DNA of 64,000 bases, taken from Pseudomonas helmanticensis. GTDB lineage: Bacteria > Pseudomonadota > Gammaproteobacteria > Pseudomonadales > Pseudomonadaceae. The position numbers and the translations under genes were made by a program. Shown here one piece after another: positions 16,077 through 27,139 of the stretch. Below the pieces are notes generated by a model. That model saw nothing but the letters and a program-made list of their open reading frames with translations, was not told where the DNA came from and ran no database searches. Every line of letters begins with the position of its first letter. The stretch's first letter is position 1. Where the stretch lies: NCBI RefSeq assembly GCF_900182985.1, contig NZ_FXUY01000002.1, forward strand, positions 1,227,001-1,291,000. The letters are read 5' to 3'.

Positions 16077-17051
16077 ATGGTTGACATGAAAAATTGCTCA
16101 GCCATCGCCATTTGGAAGGGATGCGACCCAACCGTCGCAGATGCCATCAGACGATTTCGAGATTGCTGGGAGCCGTACTCCGCAGCATCGAAGCGTTACC
16201 CTATCGCTCGCCTTGTAGAAGAACTCATCGACCCCGTTGTTGCTACGTATACGGCAACACTCCCGTCGCGCTATCTAGGGCACGTACCAGGAGCCGGTAC
16301 CGGCGTAGCATTCAGTGAGATCATGCGATTGGTTGGTGCTGAAGCAATGGTTCGCGTACAGCACCGATTGCTAAGAGCTTTTGTCTTAACAGAAGACCAG
16401 CAGTCCAAGAGAGATCAGCGATTTATCGCCACACTCGAAACGCTGATAGAGCTGGTATGGGCATGCAAGCGCAAGCAACCAGCGAAAAGAAATGTTCGTG
16501 GTTTGAATGGTCAACGCTTAAAAGTTTTTTGTAGATTTTGCGGCAAGCTTGCGGAGCTGGCCTCATTCGCCGAATCCGGCAATGACAATGACCAACGCGG
16601 CATGGATGAAAAACTGCGGCTCAGCAACCTGTACTGCGCGACTCATCGTCCTAAGTTGCCGGATGGCGAGTGGAATCCCGAGTACAGGAAAGCGAAACGG
16701 TCTGTAGCGCAATTCGACCTCGAGTTAATCAGGCTCAGCCGACAATGCGCCTCGCGAGTTACTCTGCAAGCGGAATCAGGGGACGAGCTGGTGGACGGCT
16801 ACATACACAACTACATGCTTGGCCAAACGTTAACGCTAGCAGACGAAGCAGAGCTAAGGAACCTAGCGAGGCTGATGGTGGACTCGAGGCTGTCGGACAG
16901 AAAAAAACAAATACTGATGCTCCAACGGTTTGACTTAAATCAATCAGCGATTGCGCGGAGACTGGGTATCGAACGCCAAGCGGTTTCCAAAGCTGTCGCG
17001 TCAATTCCAGAGATATTTCGCCTGAGTCGGCCACAACGATCCGATAATTAG
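16077..17051 (+). CDS. putative zinc-binding HTH regulator of the element
   Basis: About 324 aa; starts at 16068 (TTG), 16077 and 16086 are all possible. In the middle, FCRFCGKLAEL and later NLYCATHRP give a CxxC...CxxH zinc-ribbon pattern. The C-terminus LNQSAIARRLGIERQAVSKAV is a helix-turn-helix. It diverges from alpA and converges with the integrase, so a control role for the element is likely. I cannot place it in a named family. Confidence 0.6.
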   Translation: MVDMKNCSAIAIWKGCDPTVADAIRRFRDCWEPYSAASKRYPIARLVEELIDPVVATYTATLPSRYLGHVPGAGTGVAFSEIMRLVGAEAMVRVQHRLLRAFVLTEDQQSKRDQRFIATLETLIELVWACKRKQPAKRNVRGLNGQRLKVFCRFCGKLAELASFAESGNDNDQRGMDEKLRLSNLYCATHRPKLPDGEWNPEYRKAKRSVAQFDLELIRLSRQCASRVTLQAESGDELVDGYIHNYMLGQTLTLADEAELRNLARLMVDSRLSDRKKQILMLQRFDLNQSAIARRLGIERQAVSKAVASIPEIFRLSRPQRSDN

Positions 17052-17115
17052 ATTGTTTAGTGTCAACCAAAATAAACAACCAATAGAAATTCACCAGTCG
17101 AATCGGACTTTTAGA

Positions 17116-18324
17116 TCAAACCTTCACTCGTGGTTTCTTTAGCGTCCATTCATCAATCATATCCGCCCAGTCCTGCAACATCGCCCGACGCTGATCACGG
17201 TATTCAGCCTTGTTGTAAACGGCACGTACGCCCTTCTGCTCGTGCGCAAGGCACTTCTCAATCCAATCTGAGTTGTAACCCGCCTCATGCAGCAGCGTGC
17301 TCGCTGTGCGCCTCAAATCATGCGGTCCGAACTTGCTCAACGGCTGCCCTTCTTTCTGCGCAAGCCGGTAGGTCAGCGTCAGCACCTGATTGATCGTCGC
17401 GGTACTCATCGGCAAATCAGAATCGTACCGAGAGGGAAAGACGTAATCCGAACCACCGGCAAACGTCTTCAGAGCAATGAAGAAATCCAGCGCCTGCTGA
17501 GATAAGAACACCAAATGGGGATTGCGCCGCTTCATCCGCTCTTTCGGAATGGTCCACAGGGCTTCGCTGAAATTGATTTCGTTCCAGGTAGCGTTGGTCA
17601 ATTCACTTTTGCGAACCATGGTCAGCAACAGCAGCTTAGCGGCGACTCTCACGGATGAGGCAGTGCCGATGCGGTCCAGGTACTGATACATCAACGCGAT
17701 TTCGTCAGGCCCTAAAGCGCGGTCACGTGGCTCGAATTTAGCGATGCTTGCAGGACGCACCAGATCAGCCGGATTCTCAACCTTCTGCCCACGCTCTATC
17801 GCCCATCGGAACACCTGCATCACAATCTCGCGGGAGTGCACGGCCGTGGCTGGAGCTCCACGCTCCACAATTGCATCTGTCAGGGTACGCAGATCCTCAT
17901 GATTGATTTCCACCAGTTTCTGATTACCGAAGTGCGGCTTTAGCTCGCGCTCGTAAACCGATCGGCGCATGTCACGCGTCGAGTCAGCCATCTGATACCC
18001 ACGCAGCCATTTCTCCGCCCACGCATCAAACGTCTCTGCCCCTTTGGTGCGTGCCTTGGCACGGGCTTTCTCTTTGGCAGGTGACTTACCCGCCGAAACC
18101 ATCTTTTTAGCCTCGCCCAAGCGCTCTCTGGCTTCCGCAAGTGTGATGCCACCCACGCCATAACGACCGAACGTGATGGTCTCCTGACGGCCATTGATTG
18201 AGTAGTTGTAACGAAAGGAGATGGAACCGGCAGCAGTGACGGCCACGTACAGCCCGTCACGGTCGTTCACCTTGTAGAGTTTTTCTTGCGGTTTGAGGTT
18301 ACGCAGCTTGGTATCGGTCAGCAT
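17116..18324 (-). CDS. P4-type tyrosine integrase
   Basis: 402 aa from ATG 18324 (MLTDTKLRNLKPQEK, the usual start of this family); an ATG at 18342 is also possible. An N-terminal DUF4102-like arm-binding domain is followed by a SAM-like domain (about 115-200) and the catalytic domain. The last has the Arg of LLTMVRKSEL, HDLRR, the His of CLAHEQ and Tyr of RAVYNKAEY. It lies at the guaA end of the element, pointing away from the attachment site, and it should catalyse integration at the guaA 3' end. Confidence 0.93.
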   Translation of the reverse strand: MLTDTKLRNLKPQEKLYKVNDRDGLYVAVTAAGSISFRYNYSINGRQETITFGRYGVGGITLAEARERLGEAKKMVSAGKSPAKEKARAKARTKGAETFDAWAEKWLRGYQMADSTRDMRRSVYERELKPHFGNQKLVEINHEDLRTLTDAIVERGAPATAVHSREIVMQVFRWAIERGQKVENPADLVRPASIAKFEPRDRALGPDEIALMYQYLDRIGTASSVRVAAKLLLLTMVRKSELTNATWNEINFSEALWTIPKERMKRRNPHLVFLSQQALDFFIALKTFAGGSDYVFPSRYDSDLPMSTATINQVLTLTYRLAQKEGQPLSKFGPHDLRRTASTLLHEAGYNSDWIEKCLAHEQKGVRAVYNKAEYRDQRRAMLQDWADMIDEWTLKKPRVKV

Positions 18325-18350
18325 GGCAGTTACGGATTCCATTGAAAAAA

Positions 18351-18499
18351 TACCATGCTCAGAAAAGCACTCATGCACCACGATAAAACCCAATGAAACC
18401 GGGCTGATGATGAGATTTGATACCATGCCCTGCCCTACTAGGGCGACATGGTATCGAGCACCGAACATGGCATTTGGCTCAGTCAATGCCCCGTACCAT
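18351..18499. promoter_or_regulatory. TACCAT arm-type sites, right end
   Basis: TACCATGC at 18351-18358, TACCATGC at 18421-18428, inverted ATGGTA at 18448-18453, and TACCATGC at 18494-18501, all between the integrase start and attR. The same word occurs twice at the left end (2317-2334). Repeated words flanking both attachment cores are typical arm-binding sites of tyrosine recombinases; they may also allow the integrase to regulate its own promoter. Confidence 0.55.
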
Positions 18500-18564
18500 G
18501 CCATACAAACACGGTGCTTGGCGATGCACAAAGCTGCCAGAATTTGCCAAACCCAAAAAGCCAA

Positions 18565-18586
18565 AAGCCCGCAATTACGCGGGCTT
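18565..18586 (-). terminator. terminator supplied to guaA by the element
   Basis: AAGCCCGC / GCGGGCTT stem with a 6-nt loop, followed on the minus strand by TTTTGGCTTTTT. It lies 46 bp beyond the guaA stop but inside the element, replacing the original terminator now at 2173-2205. Confidence 0.8.
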
Positions 18587-18631
18587 CAGGGCATTTCTTG
18601 CTAGATCGTGCCGGACAATGCCGGACGCCCA

Positions 18632-18644
18632 ATCATTCCCACTC
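18632..18644. repeat. attR core within guaA 3' end
   Basis: ATCATTCCCACTC, overlapping the guaA stop codon and last residues (reverse complement GAGTGGGAATGAT). Identical to attL at 2242-2254. Confidence 0.85.
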
Positions 18645-20210
18645 AATGGTCGCTGGCGGCTTGCTCGACACGTCGTAAGTGACGCGCGAAATACCTTCGA
18701 TCTCATTGATGATGCGGCCGGAGACGGTTTCCAGCAGTTCGTAAGGCAGGTGCGCCCAACGTGCGGTCATGAAGTCGATGGTTTCTACGGCACGCAGGGC
18801 TACAACCCAGGCGTAACGACGGCCATCGCCAACCACGCCAACCGATTTCACTGGCTGGAACACCACGAAAGCCTGGCTGACTTTGTGGTACCAGTCGGCC
18901 TTGCGCAGCTCTTCGATGAAGATGTGGTCGGCGCGACGCAGCAGGTCGGCGTATTCCTTTTTCACTTCACCGAGGATGCGCACGCCCAGGCCCGGGCCCG
19001 GGAACGGGTGACGGTAGACCATGTCGTACGGCAGGCCGAGTTCCAGACCCAGACGACGGACTTCGTCCTTGAACAGTTCGCGCAGTGGCTCGACCAGTTT
19101 CAGGTTCATCTCTTCCGGCAGGCCGCCCACGTTGTGGTGCGACTTGATCACGTGAGCCTTGCCGCTTTTCGCGCCAGCCGATTCGATCACGTCCGGGTAG
19201 ATGGTGCCCTGAGCGAGGTACTTGATGTTGTCCAGTTTGTTCGACTGGGCATCGAATACGTCGATGAAGGTACGACCGATGATTTTGCGCTTCTTCTCCG
19301 GATCGGCTTCGCCGGCCAGGTTGTTGAGGAATTGCTCTTCAGCGTTGGCGCGGATCACCTTGACGCCCATGTTCTCGGCGAACATGGCCATCACTTGCTC
19401 GCCTTCGTGCAGACGCAGCAGGCCGTTGTCGACGAAGACGCAGGTCAGTTGGTCGCCGATGGCTTTGTGCAGCAGCGCAGCGACTACCGAGGAGTCAACG
19501 CCGCCGGACAGACCCAGCAGCACGTTGTCGGTGCCGACCTGGGCGCGGATGTTGGCGATGGCGTCTTCAGCGATCTTCGACGGCGTCCACAGGGCTTCAC
19601 AGCCGCAGATGTCGAGAACGAAGCGCGACAGGATGCGACCGCCCTGTTTGGTGTGGGTCACTTCCGGGTGGAACTGCACGCCGTAGTAGCCGCGAGCGTC
19701 GTTGAACATACCGGCGATCGGGCAGCTTGGGGTGCTGGCGAGGACGTGGAAGTCTTCCGGCATCTTGGTGACCTTGTCACCGTGGCTCATCCATACGTCG
19801 AGGCCGAACAGGCCGTCAGCGTCGATGTGGTCTTCGATGCCGTCGAGCAGGCGGCTCTTGCCGACCACGTCTACGCGGGCGTAACCGAACTCACGCAGTT
19901 CGGAACCTTCAACCTTGCCACCCAGTTGCTCGGCCATGGTCTGCATGCCGTAGCAGATACCGAAAACCGGTACGCCCAGATCGAACACTGCCTGTGGGCA
20001 GCGCGGGCTGTCGGCGACGTGTACGGACTCGGGGCCGCCGGCGAGGATGACGCCTTTAGGAGCGAATTCGCGGATCGCATCTTCGTCCATGTCGAACGGG
20101 TGCAATTCGCAGTACACACCGATCTCGCGCACGCGGCGGGCGATCAGTTGGGTGTATTGCGAACCGAAGTCGAGGATCAGGATGCGGTGAGCGTGAATAT
20201 CGAGGGCCAT
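18633..20210 (-). CDS. guaA: GMP synthase (glutamine-hydrolysing)
   Basis: 525 aa. Makes GMP from XMP, glutamine and ATP in the cytosol. The N-terminal class-I amidotransferase has the nucleophile loop FGICYGMQ (about residue 85) and HPEVTHT. The N-type ATP pyrophosphatase has LSGGVDSS (about 231). The C-terminal dimerisation domain ends ATIEWE. The reading frame is intact despite element insertion because the attachment repeat rebuilds the last codons. It follows guaB after about 100 bp. Confidence 0.98.
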   Translation of the reverse strand: MALDIHAHRILILDFGSQYTQLIARRVREIGVYCELHPFDMDEDAIREFAPKGVILAGGPESVHVADSPRCPQAVFDLGVPVFGICYGMQTMAEQLGGKVEGSELREFGYARVDVVGKSRLLDGIEDHIDADGLFGLDVWMSHGDKVTKMPEDFHVLASTPSCPIAGMFNDARGYYGVQFHPEVTHTKQGGRILSRFVLDICGCEALWTPSKIAEDAIANIRAQVGTDNVLLGLSGGVDSSVVAALLHKAIGDQLTCVFVDNGLLRLHEGEQVMAMFAENMGVKVIRANAEEQFLNNLAGEADPEKKRKIIGRTFIDVFDAQSNKLDNIKYLAQGTIYPDVIESAGAKSGKAHVIKSHHNVGGLPEEMNLKLVEPLRELFKDEVRRLGLELGLPYDMVYRHPFPGPGLGVRILGEVKKEYADLLRRADHIFIEELRKADWYHKVSQAFVVFQPVKSVGVVGDGRRYAWVVALRAVETIDFMTARWAHLPYELLETVSGRIINEIEGISRVTYDVSSKPPATIEWE

Positions 20211-20309
20211 GATTCAGTCTCGTCTAAGTCATTCAGAAACAGTCGTGATTCAGAAACAACTCGGGGCTGAATCAAACAGCCCCGGTTGCTTACTTTATTG
20301 CTTGAAGGC

Positions 20310-21857
<1,548 letters not shown>

Positions 21858-21885
21858 CTAATTGATATACGGAAAAACCCGCGCC

Positions 21886-21973
21886 CTGTAGGAGCTGCCG
21901 AAGGCTGCGATCTTTCGATCTGGTTTTTAACAAACAACGTCAGAAGATCGCAGCCTGCGGCAGCTCCTACAGG
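21886..21973. repeat. REP-type palindromic pair (family A)
   Basis: CTGTAGGAGCTGCCGAAGG...GCAGCTCCTACAGGG: two inverted REP units around a short spacer, between guaB and the zinc-ribbon gene. Same family at 24425, 46510, 49181 and 55698. Extragenic, Pseudomonas-type. Confidence 0.85.
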
Positions 21974-21986
21974 GAATGTTTGGGGG

Positions 21987-22535
21987 TCAGAGTTCGACTT
22001 TTACCCAACTGACGGGCAGGTCGAGCCAGTCGGCGAATTCGTCGAGGAAGCTTTGCTTGAAACCGGCCTCGAGCCAGTTGTTGAAGATGAAGCCGAGGTT
22101 GGAGAACCCGCACTCCTGCAAGTACAGGAAGCCATTGATGTCGTCTTCGTGACCGCATTCCGGGCAGGTGAAGTTGTCGGTGCGCCCGGGCATCCAGTCC
22201 TCCAGGCTTTCGAACAGAGCTTCGCCGATCTCGCGGCGGCACTCGGCGCAGCCGGCCTCTTCAAGAAAACCTTTGGCCGGGGTGTATATGCAACGCTTGG
22301 TGACAATCTCCAACCCATTGATCGGCTCACCGAACGGCAACGCCTGCGGGTGCAGCACCACGGCCCGCGCGCCATCGGCGATCGCGTAAGCCATGCGATT
22401 GCCGGAGCGGCCACAGGTGCTCAGCTCTTCCTTGACGATGTTTTTGCGCACCAGCCAGCGCACGATCGCCCGCGCCCGGGGTTCGTGCACCGGCAGGGTG
22501 GAGATTTTCGGGACGATGATGCTTTGTGAATTCAT
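21987..22535 (-). CDS. conserved zinc-ribbon protein of unknown function
   Basis: 182 aa, cytosolic. Two CxxC pairs, AGCAECRRE (about residue 95) and FTCPECGHED (about 122), form a probable zinc site. The rest shows no catalytic motif. Pseudomonas homologues are sometimes labelled sugar ABC transporter ATPase, but there is no Walker motif here, so that name should not be used. It stands alone between two REP elements. Confidence 0.75.
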   Translation of the reverse strand: MNSQSIIVPKISTLPVHEPRARAIVRWLVRKNIVKEELSTCGRSGNRMAYAIADGARAVVLHPQALPFGEPINGLEIVTKRCIYTPAKGFLEEAGCAECRREIGEALFESLEDWMPGRTDNFTCPECGHEDDINGFLYLQECGFSNLGFIFNNWLEAGFKQSFLDEFADWLDLPVSWVKVEL

Positions 22536-22563
22536 GGAAAGTCCTGCGGTGTGGCTGCTGACG

Positions 22564-22633
22564 CCTTCGCGAGCAAGCCCGCTCCCACACTTTGAAATGC
22601 ATTCCGAATGTGGGAGCGGGCTTGCTCGCGAAG
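22564..22633. repeat. REPIN-like palindromic pair (family B)
   Basis: TTCGCGAGCAAGCCCGCTCC...GAGCGGGCTTGCTCGCGAA, two inverted units. Same family at 26789, 32836 and 61268. Confidence 0.85.
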
Positions 22634-22674
22634 ATGCCCTAAAGGCCGGCAGCTTAATCCCTGACGAAATCCGG

Positions 22675-23442
22675 TCAAGTGCTGAGGTAACGCCCGATCA
22701 ACGCCAGCCCGCTCGCCAGCACCAGCCACGTCACCAGCCGCACAAACGCCTCGCGCGACATTTTCATGGTCAACCGTCGCCCGACCCACAACCCCAGAGC
22801 CATGGCCGGCAACAGACACAACGCCAACATCAACAAGGGTAGCTCGGCATACACACCAGCGATGGCAAACAGGCTCAAACGCACCACCGTGCTGCAACTG
22901 ATCAGCGCACTTTGCGTAGCGCGGGCCGCGTCCTTCGATAGTCGGCTGTTCAGATAAATCGCATAGAGAAAGCCGCCACTGCCAAACAGCGCACCGAACA
23001 ATCCGCCGACCGTGCCCATCGGCAACGCCCAGGCGGCGGATAACTGCTCAGGTCGCTTTTTCACCCCCAAGCTGTAAATCGCATAAGCGCTGATGAACAA
23101 CCCCATCAACAGCAGCAACAGATCGGATTTCAGATTCAGCAGAAAAATCACTCCCAGCGTGCAGCCCACCGCCATGCACGGCAGCAGCCGCCACAACTCG
23201 GGCTTGACCACATCCCGCCGCGACGGCAGCAGGTTGCCGAACGCCGCAACGAAATCCAGCAACACCAGCAGCGGCACAATCTTCGACAAAGGCATGAACA
23301 GAATCAAAATCGGCCCGGCCACCAGCGCCGTTCCAAATCCGGCAATCCCGAACACAATGTAAGCCAAGGCGATGCCCAGCCCGATCACCGCCCAACCGCC
23401 GACGCCCCACGACCACTCGCTCAATAATCCCACCACGCTCAT
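22675..23442 (-). CDS. TauE/SafE-family sulfite or anion exporter
   Basis: 255 aa, about eight hydrophobic helices, beginning VIGLGIALAYIVFGIAGFGTALVAGP; FGIAGFGTAL and GLFGALFGSGGFLYAI are the paired family repeats. Predicted inner-membrane permease for sulfite, sulfonates or related anions; the substrate cannot be told from sequence. It is divergent from a LysR gene 99 bp away, which probably controls it. Confidence 0.85.
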   Translation of the reverse strand: MSVVGLLSEWSWGVGGWAVIGLGIALAYIVFGIAGFGTALVAGPILILFMPLSKIVPLLVLLDFVAAFGNLLPSRRDVVKPELWRLLPCMAVGCTLGVIFLLNLKSDLLLLLMGLFISAYAIYSLGVKKRPEQLSAAWALPMGTVGGLFGALFGSGGFLYAIYLNSRLSKDAARATQSALISCSTVVRLSLFAIAGVYAELPLLMLALCLLPAMALGLWVGRRLTMKMSREAFVRLVTWLVLASGLALIGRYLST

Positions 23443-23541
23443 CGATCTACTTCCTTAATAAGCCTGAGATGACTTTAGCCAGCGCCGAGCGTTGCGACTA
23501 ATATCTTCAAAGCCGACAAGTCATCTCAAAAAGGCATACCT

Positions 23542-24429
23542 GTGCTTTCAACCCGTCAATTGCGCTACTTCGTGGAAATCGCTGAATGCGGCAGCTTCAG
23601 TGCGGCGGCCGAGCGCCTGTTTATCGCGCAGTCGGCGCTGAGCCGGCAGATCAAGGACATGGAGACGCGCCTGCAGACCCCGTTGTTCGAGCGCACGGCA
23701 CGTCAGCCACGCCTCACCGCAGCGGGCGAAGCGTTTTTGCCTCGCGCACGCAATCTGCTCATCGAACTGAACAAGGCCAGCGTCATGGCCACCGAAGTCG
23801 GTAACGGGCAGCTCGGCACGTTGCGTTTAAGCCATTCCAGCACCGTTTCGATCAGCGGTCGTTTGCTCAGTGATATCGGCGCTTATCTTCAGCAGCAACC
23901 CGGCGTTTCGCTGGATATCGGCAAGCTGTCTTCTGAAGCGCAACTGGAGGAGTTGGCCGAGGGACGCCTTGATGTCGGTTTGCTGCGGTTGCCGGTTTTG
24001 CGCCAGCGCGAAGGCATTCAGATCGTGCCGCTATTCAGTGAACGTCTGCTGCTGGCTGTGCCGGCGGATCATCGATTGGCAACCTTGGAGACCGTCGAGC
24101 TGGCGCAACTCAGGGACGAAGCATTCATCTCCATTCCCCATCCGCAGCGCGGCGGCCTCAGCTATTTGTGCGCCGATCTGTGCATGCGCCAGGGTTTCTT
24201 CCCGAAAGCGTCGCGGGTGATGTCGCGTAAAACCACGCAGTTACAGTTAATTCAGGGCGGATTCGGCATCGCGCTGCTGCCGGAATCAATGCAAGACATT
24301 GCACCGAGCGGGGTACGATTTCTACCGCTGAGCGATCCGAACTGCGAAAGCACCGTCGCCCTCGCCTATCGCTATAATCCGCCCCCGCTGATTCAACACT
24401 TCATTCAGAACTTCACCCCTCCCCTGTAG
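23542..24429 (+). CDS. LysR-family transcriptional regulator
   Basis: 295 aa from a GTG start. N-terminal winged HTH (TRQLRYFVEIAECGSFSAAAERLFIAQSALSRQIKDME, split over residues 3-40) and a C-terminal periplasmic-binding-like effector domain. Divergent from the TauE/SafE exporter, so regulation of that gene is the simplest reading. The effector is unknown. Confidence 0.9.
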   Translation: MLSTRQLRYFVEIAECGSFSAAAERLFIAQSALSRQIKDMETRLQTPLFERTARQPRLTAAGEAFLPRARNLLIELNKASVMATEVGNGQLGTLRLSHSSTVSISGRLLSDIGAYLQQQPGVSLDIGKLSSEAQLEELAEGRLDVGLLRLPVLRQREGIQIVPLFSERLLLAVPADHRLATLETVELAQLRDEAFISIPHPQRGGLSYLCADLCMRQGFFPKASRVMSRKTTQLQLIQGGFGIALLPESMQDIAPSGVRFLPLSDPNCESTVALAYRYNPPPLIQHFIQNFTPPL

Positions 24430-24516
24430 GAGCTGCCGAAAGCCGCGATCTTTTGACCTGGATCTCAAAAACCAGATCAAAAGATCGCAGCCTCGTTGCA
24501 CTCGACAGCTCCTACG
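24425..24516. repeat. REP-type palindromic pair (family A)
   Basis: TGTAGGAGCTGCCGAAAGCC...CGACAGCTCCTACGGGG. It overlaps the last codon of the LysR gene and sits upstream of xseA. One arm carries a CTCGTTGCACTCG variant. Confidence 0.8.
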
Positions 24517-24559
24517 GGGATCGTGCAATGATCAGGAGAATGCCTTTAAACTGCGCCCC

Positions 24560-25939
24560 ATGATTAAAGATCCCTTTGCAAGACTTGGCCTGGACCGTGA
24601 AGTCCTGACCGTCAGCCAGCTCAACGGCCGCGCGCGGGTGTTGCTCGAAGACGTGTTCAGCAACATCTGGGTCGAAGGCGAAATCTCCAACCTCGCCCGT
24701 CCGGCGTCCGGGCACATCTATTTCACCCTCAAGGACAGCGGCGCGCAGGTGCGTTGCGCATTGTTCCGACAGAACGCGGCGCGCGTGCGCCAGGCGCTGA
24801 AGGATGGCCTGGCGGTGAAGGTGCGCGGCAAGGTCTCGTTGTTCGAGGGCCGCGGCGACTATCAACTGATTCTCGACACCGTCGAACCTGCAGGTGATGG
24901 CGCCCTGCGCTTGGCCTTCGATGCGCTGAAGGAAAAACTCAGCGCCGAAGGCTTGTTCAGTGCCGAACGCAAAGTACCGTTACCGGCGCATCCACAACGC
25001 ATCGGCATCATCAGTTCGCCAACCGGCGCGGTGATTCGCGACATCATCAGTGTGTTCCGCCGCCGTGCGCCGCAGGTGCAACTGACGTTGATTCCCACCG
25101 CTGTGCAGGGCCGCGAAGCCACTGCGCAAATCGTCCGTGCGCTGAAAATGGCCGATGCCCGTGGATTCGACGCGCTGATCCTCGCCCGAGGCGGCGGCTC
25201 GCTGGAAGACCTCTGGTGCTTCAACGAAGAAGCCGTGGCACGTGCCGTTGATGCTTGCGTGACGCCGATTGTCAGCGCGGTTGGCCATGAAACCGACGTA
25301 TCGATCAGCGATTTCGTTGCCGACGTACGCGCACCGACGCCTTCCGCCGCCGCCGAGTTACTCGCGCCCGATTCCAGCCATTTGATCCGTCAGGTCGAAA
25401 GTCTGCATCGCCGTTTGGTGATGCGCATGCGCGACCGTTTGATGCGTGATCGTCTGCGCCTCGAAGGCATGGCGCGTCGCCTGCGGCATCCCGGCGAGCG
25501 TCTGCGCCAGCAAGCGCAACGTCTGGACGATCTGGACATGCGCATGCGCCGCGCCTTCGAGCGCAGCCTCAATACTCGTCGCGAACGGCTGATTCGCCTG
25601 GAAACTCGTCTCGCCGGGCAACATCCGGGCCGCCAGTTGGCGATGTTGCGCCAGCGCCTCGACAGCCTCGCCGAACGTCTGCCGCGCGCCATGCGCGAAG
25701 GCCTGAAAAACCGTCGCCTGCAACTGCACAGTCAAATGCAGACGCTGCATGTGGTCAGCCCGTTGGCAACGCTCGGTCGGGGTTACAGCATTCTGCTCGA
25801 TGAACGCGGCCACGCGATCCGCAACGCTGCGCAAACCCACACCGGCCAGCGTTTGAAAGCCAAACTGGGCGAAGGCGAACTGCAAGTGCGCGTCGAGGAT
25901 AATCACCTGACGCCTGTCACTCTCTCTTTACTGGACTGA
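24560..25939 (+). CDS. xseA: exodeoxyribonuclease VII large subunit
   Basis: 459 aa. The N-terminal OB fold (SQLNGRARVLLEDVFSNIW) is followed by the catalytic segment ALILARGGGSLEDLWCFNEE (about 210-232) and AVGHETDVSISDFVADVRAPTP. A long arginine-rich coiled coil binds the XseB small subunits. Degrades single-stranded DNA in both directions. Followed 3 bp later by the peptidase gene, with which it is probably transcribed. Confidence 0.96.
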   Translation: MIKDPFARLGLDREVLTVSQLNGRARVLLEDVFSNIWVEGEISNLARPASGHIYFTLKDSGAQVRCALFRQNAARVRQALKDGLAVKVRGKVSLFEGRGDYQLILDTVEPAGDGALRLAFDALKEKLSAEGLFSAERKVPLPAHPQRIGIISSPTGAVIRDIISVFRRRAPQVQLTLIPTAVQGREATAQIVRALKMADARGFDALILARGGGSLEDLWCFNEEAVARAVDACVTPIVSAVGHETDVSISDFVADVRAPTPSAAAELLAPDSSHLIRQVESLHRRLVMRMRDRLMRDRLRLEGMARRLRHPGERLRQQAQRLDDLDMRMRRAFERSLNTRRERLIRLETRLAGQHPGRQLAMLRQRLDSLAERLPRAMREGLKNRRLQLHSQMQTLHVVSPLATLGRGYSILLDERGHAIRNAAQTHTGQRLKAKLGEGELQVRVEDNHLTPVTLSLLD

Positions 25940-25942
25940 TCC

Positions 25943-26764
25943 ATGCCGCGTTTTCTGGCTCCACTGTTTTTGCTGTGCCTGACGTTCAATGCCCACGCCG
26001 ACAGTTACATCACCCGGCTGCTGAACAAGCCTGTGCCGGGCGGCGTGGCGGTGGTTGATCTCGGCGCTGGCGCACAGGCGCCGAAAGCCACGTATCAAGG
26101 CAAACCGCTGCTGGTGGTAAAAGAACAGAACAATTGGCTGGCGATTGTTGGTGTGCCGTTGACCGTGAAGCCTGGCTCTCAGCAGATCAGCAGCGGCGGG
26201 CGTAATCTGCCGTTCACCGTGGGTAACAAGAAATACCCGGAGCAGCGCATCACCCTGAAGAACAAGCAGCAAGTCAATCCGGATCAGTCGAACCTCAAGC
26301 GCATCGAAGGCGAATTGGCCGAGCAGATCAAGGCTTACCGCAGCTTCAGCCCGAATACGCCGAGCAATCTGTTGCTGGACAAACCAGTGAACGGGCCGCT
26401 GTCGAGCAAGTTTGGTGTGCGCCGCTTCTTTAATGGTGAAGAGCGCAATCCCCACGCTGGCCTCGATTTCGCGGTGCCGGCAGGCACACCGATCAAGACT
26501 CCGGCGGCGGGTAAGGTGATCCTCACCGGCAACTACTTCTTCAACGGCAACACGGTATTTGTCGACCATGGGCAGGGCTTCATCAGCATGTTCTGCCATA
26601 TGTCGAAGATTGACGTGAAGGTCGGCGATCAATTGGCGCGTGGCGCGGTGGTGGGCAAGGTTGGCATGACCGGTCGGGCGACCGGGCCGCACATGCACTG
26701 GAATGTCAGCCTGAATGATGCGCGGGTGGATCCGGCGATTTTCATTGGTGCGTTTCAACCTTAA
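25943..26764 (+). CDS. periplasmic M23 (LytM) peptidase
   Basis: 273 aa with a signal peptide (RFLAPLFLLCLTFNAHA). The C-terminal lysostaphin-type domain has the zinc ligands NPHAGLDF (about 168) and GPHMHWN (about 250). Expected to cut peptidoglycan cross-bridges or act as a divisome/elongasome activator. The N-terminal 120 residues are a beta-rich region without a known name to me. Confidence 0.9.
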   Translation: MPRFLAPLFLLCLTFNAHADSYITRLLNKPVPGGVAVVDLGAGAQAPKATYQGKPLLVVKEQNNWLAIVGVPLTVKPGSQQISSGGRNLPFTVGNKKYPEQRITLKNKQQVNPDQSNLKRIEGELAEQIKAYRSFSPNTPSNLLLDKPVNGPLSSKFGVRRFFNGEERNPHAGLDFAVPAGTPIKTPAAGKVILTGNYFFNGNTVFVDHGQGFISMFCHMSKIDVKVGDQLARGAVVGKVGMTGRATGPHMHWNVSLNDARVDPAIFIGAFQP

Positions 26765-26788
26765 GAAATTGAGTGAGGCTGATGGCCT

Positions 26789-26866
26789 CTTCGCGAGCAA
26801 GCCCGCTCCCACACTGGATTTGTGTTGAGAACACGCTCAACTGTGGGAGCGGGCTTGCTCGCGAAG
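26789..26866. repeat. REPIN-like palindromic pair (family B)
   Basis: TTCGCGAGCAAGCCCGCTCC...GAGCGGGCTTGCTCGCGAA in the 297-bp gap between the peptidase and the leuA leader. The rest of the gap (26870-27055) holds no gene and probably the leuA promoter, which I cannot place exactly. Confidence 0.85.
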
Positions 26867-27061
26867 GCGGCCTAGCCACCCCACAAACACCCCTGACACC
26901 CAACCACCCTCAATTGCGCCCGGATCTAACCTCACGCAAACATCGACAAGATCCACCGACTAAAGCGCAATAAAATCCTGCAAAATCCCGCTTTCCGGGT
27001 ATTCCTCTCAATTTTTTTCGACTGCTTGCCATCCTCTGCCCTCGCGGTTAGGGTTGAAGGC

Positions 27062-27139
27062 ATGAAAACCTCTCACACCCTCATTCAGCTTCGCCAGCAC
27101 CGCAGCCTGTGCCTCGTCAGCGCACGACTGCCGGGCTGA
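27062..27139 (+). CDS. leuA leader peptide
   Basis: 25-codon frame 89 bp upstream of leu[13 protein letters not shown], then [13 protein letters not shown]. Five of 25 residues are Leu, with CTG-TGC-CTC near the end. A GGCCG/CGGCC hairpin with a T-rich loop follows (about 27191-27208). This arrangement suggests leucine-dependent attenuation or ribosome-sensing control of leuA. Confidence 0.6.
   Translation: MKTSHTLIQLRQHRSLCLVSARLPG

Larger units (their letters stand above)
2242..18644. mobile_element. 16.4-kb integrative mobilizable-type element in guaA 3' end
   Basis: Bounded by the 13-bp direct repeat ATCATTCCCACTC at 2242-2254 and 18632-18644; the right copy is the last codons of guaA. 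It carries a tyrosine integrase next to the guaA end, an AlpA-like regulator, a replication primase, an RP4-like oriT, traK, trbJ/L and several defence-type genes. The 3' end of guaA is a known integration site for genomic islands. No relaxase, coupling protein or T4SS ATPase is present, so it cannot be self-transmissible as it stands. GC is lower than in the flanks, most clearly over 2700-8500. Confidence 0.88.

Noticed and set aside
18417..20270. 617-codon plus-strand frame opposite guaA
   Set aside because: Antisense shadow of a certain gene in GC-rich DNA; composition rich in V/D/H/Q without motifs.
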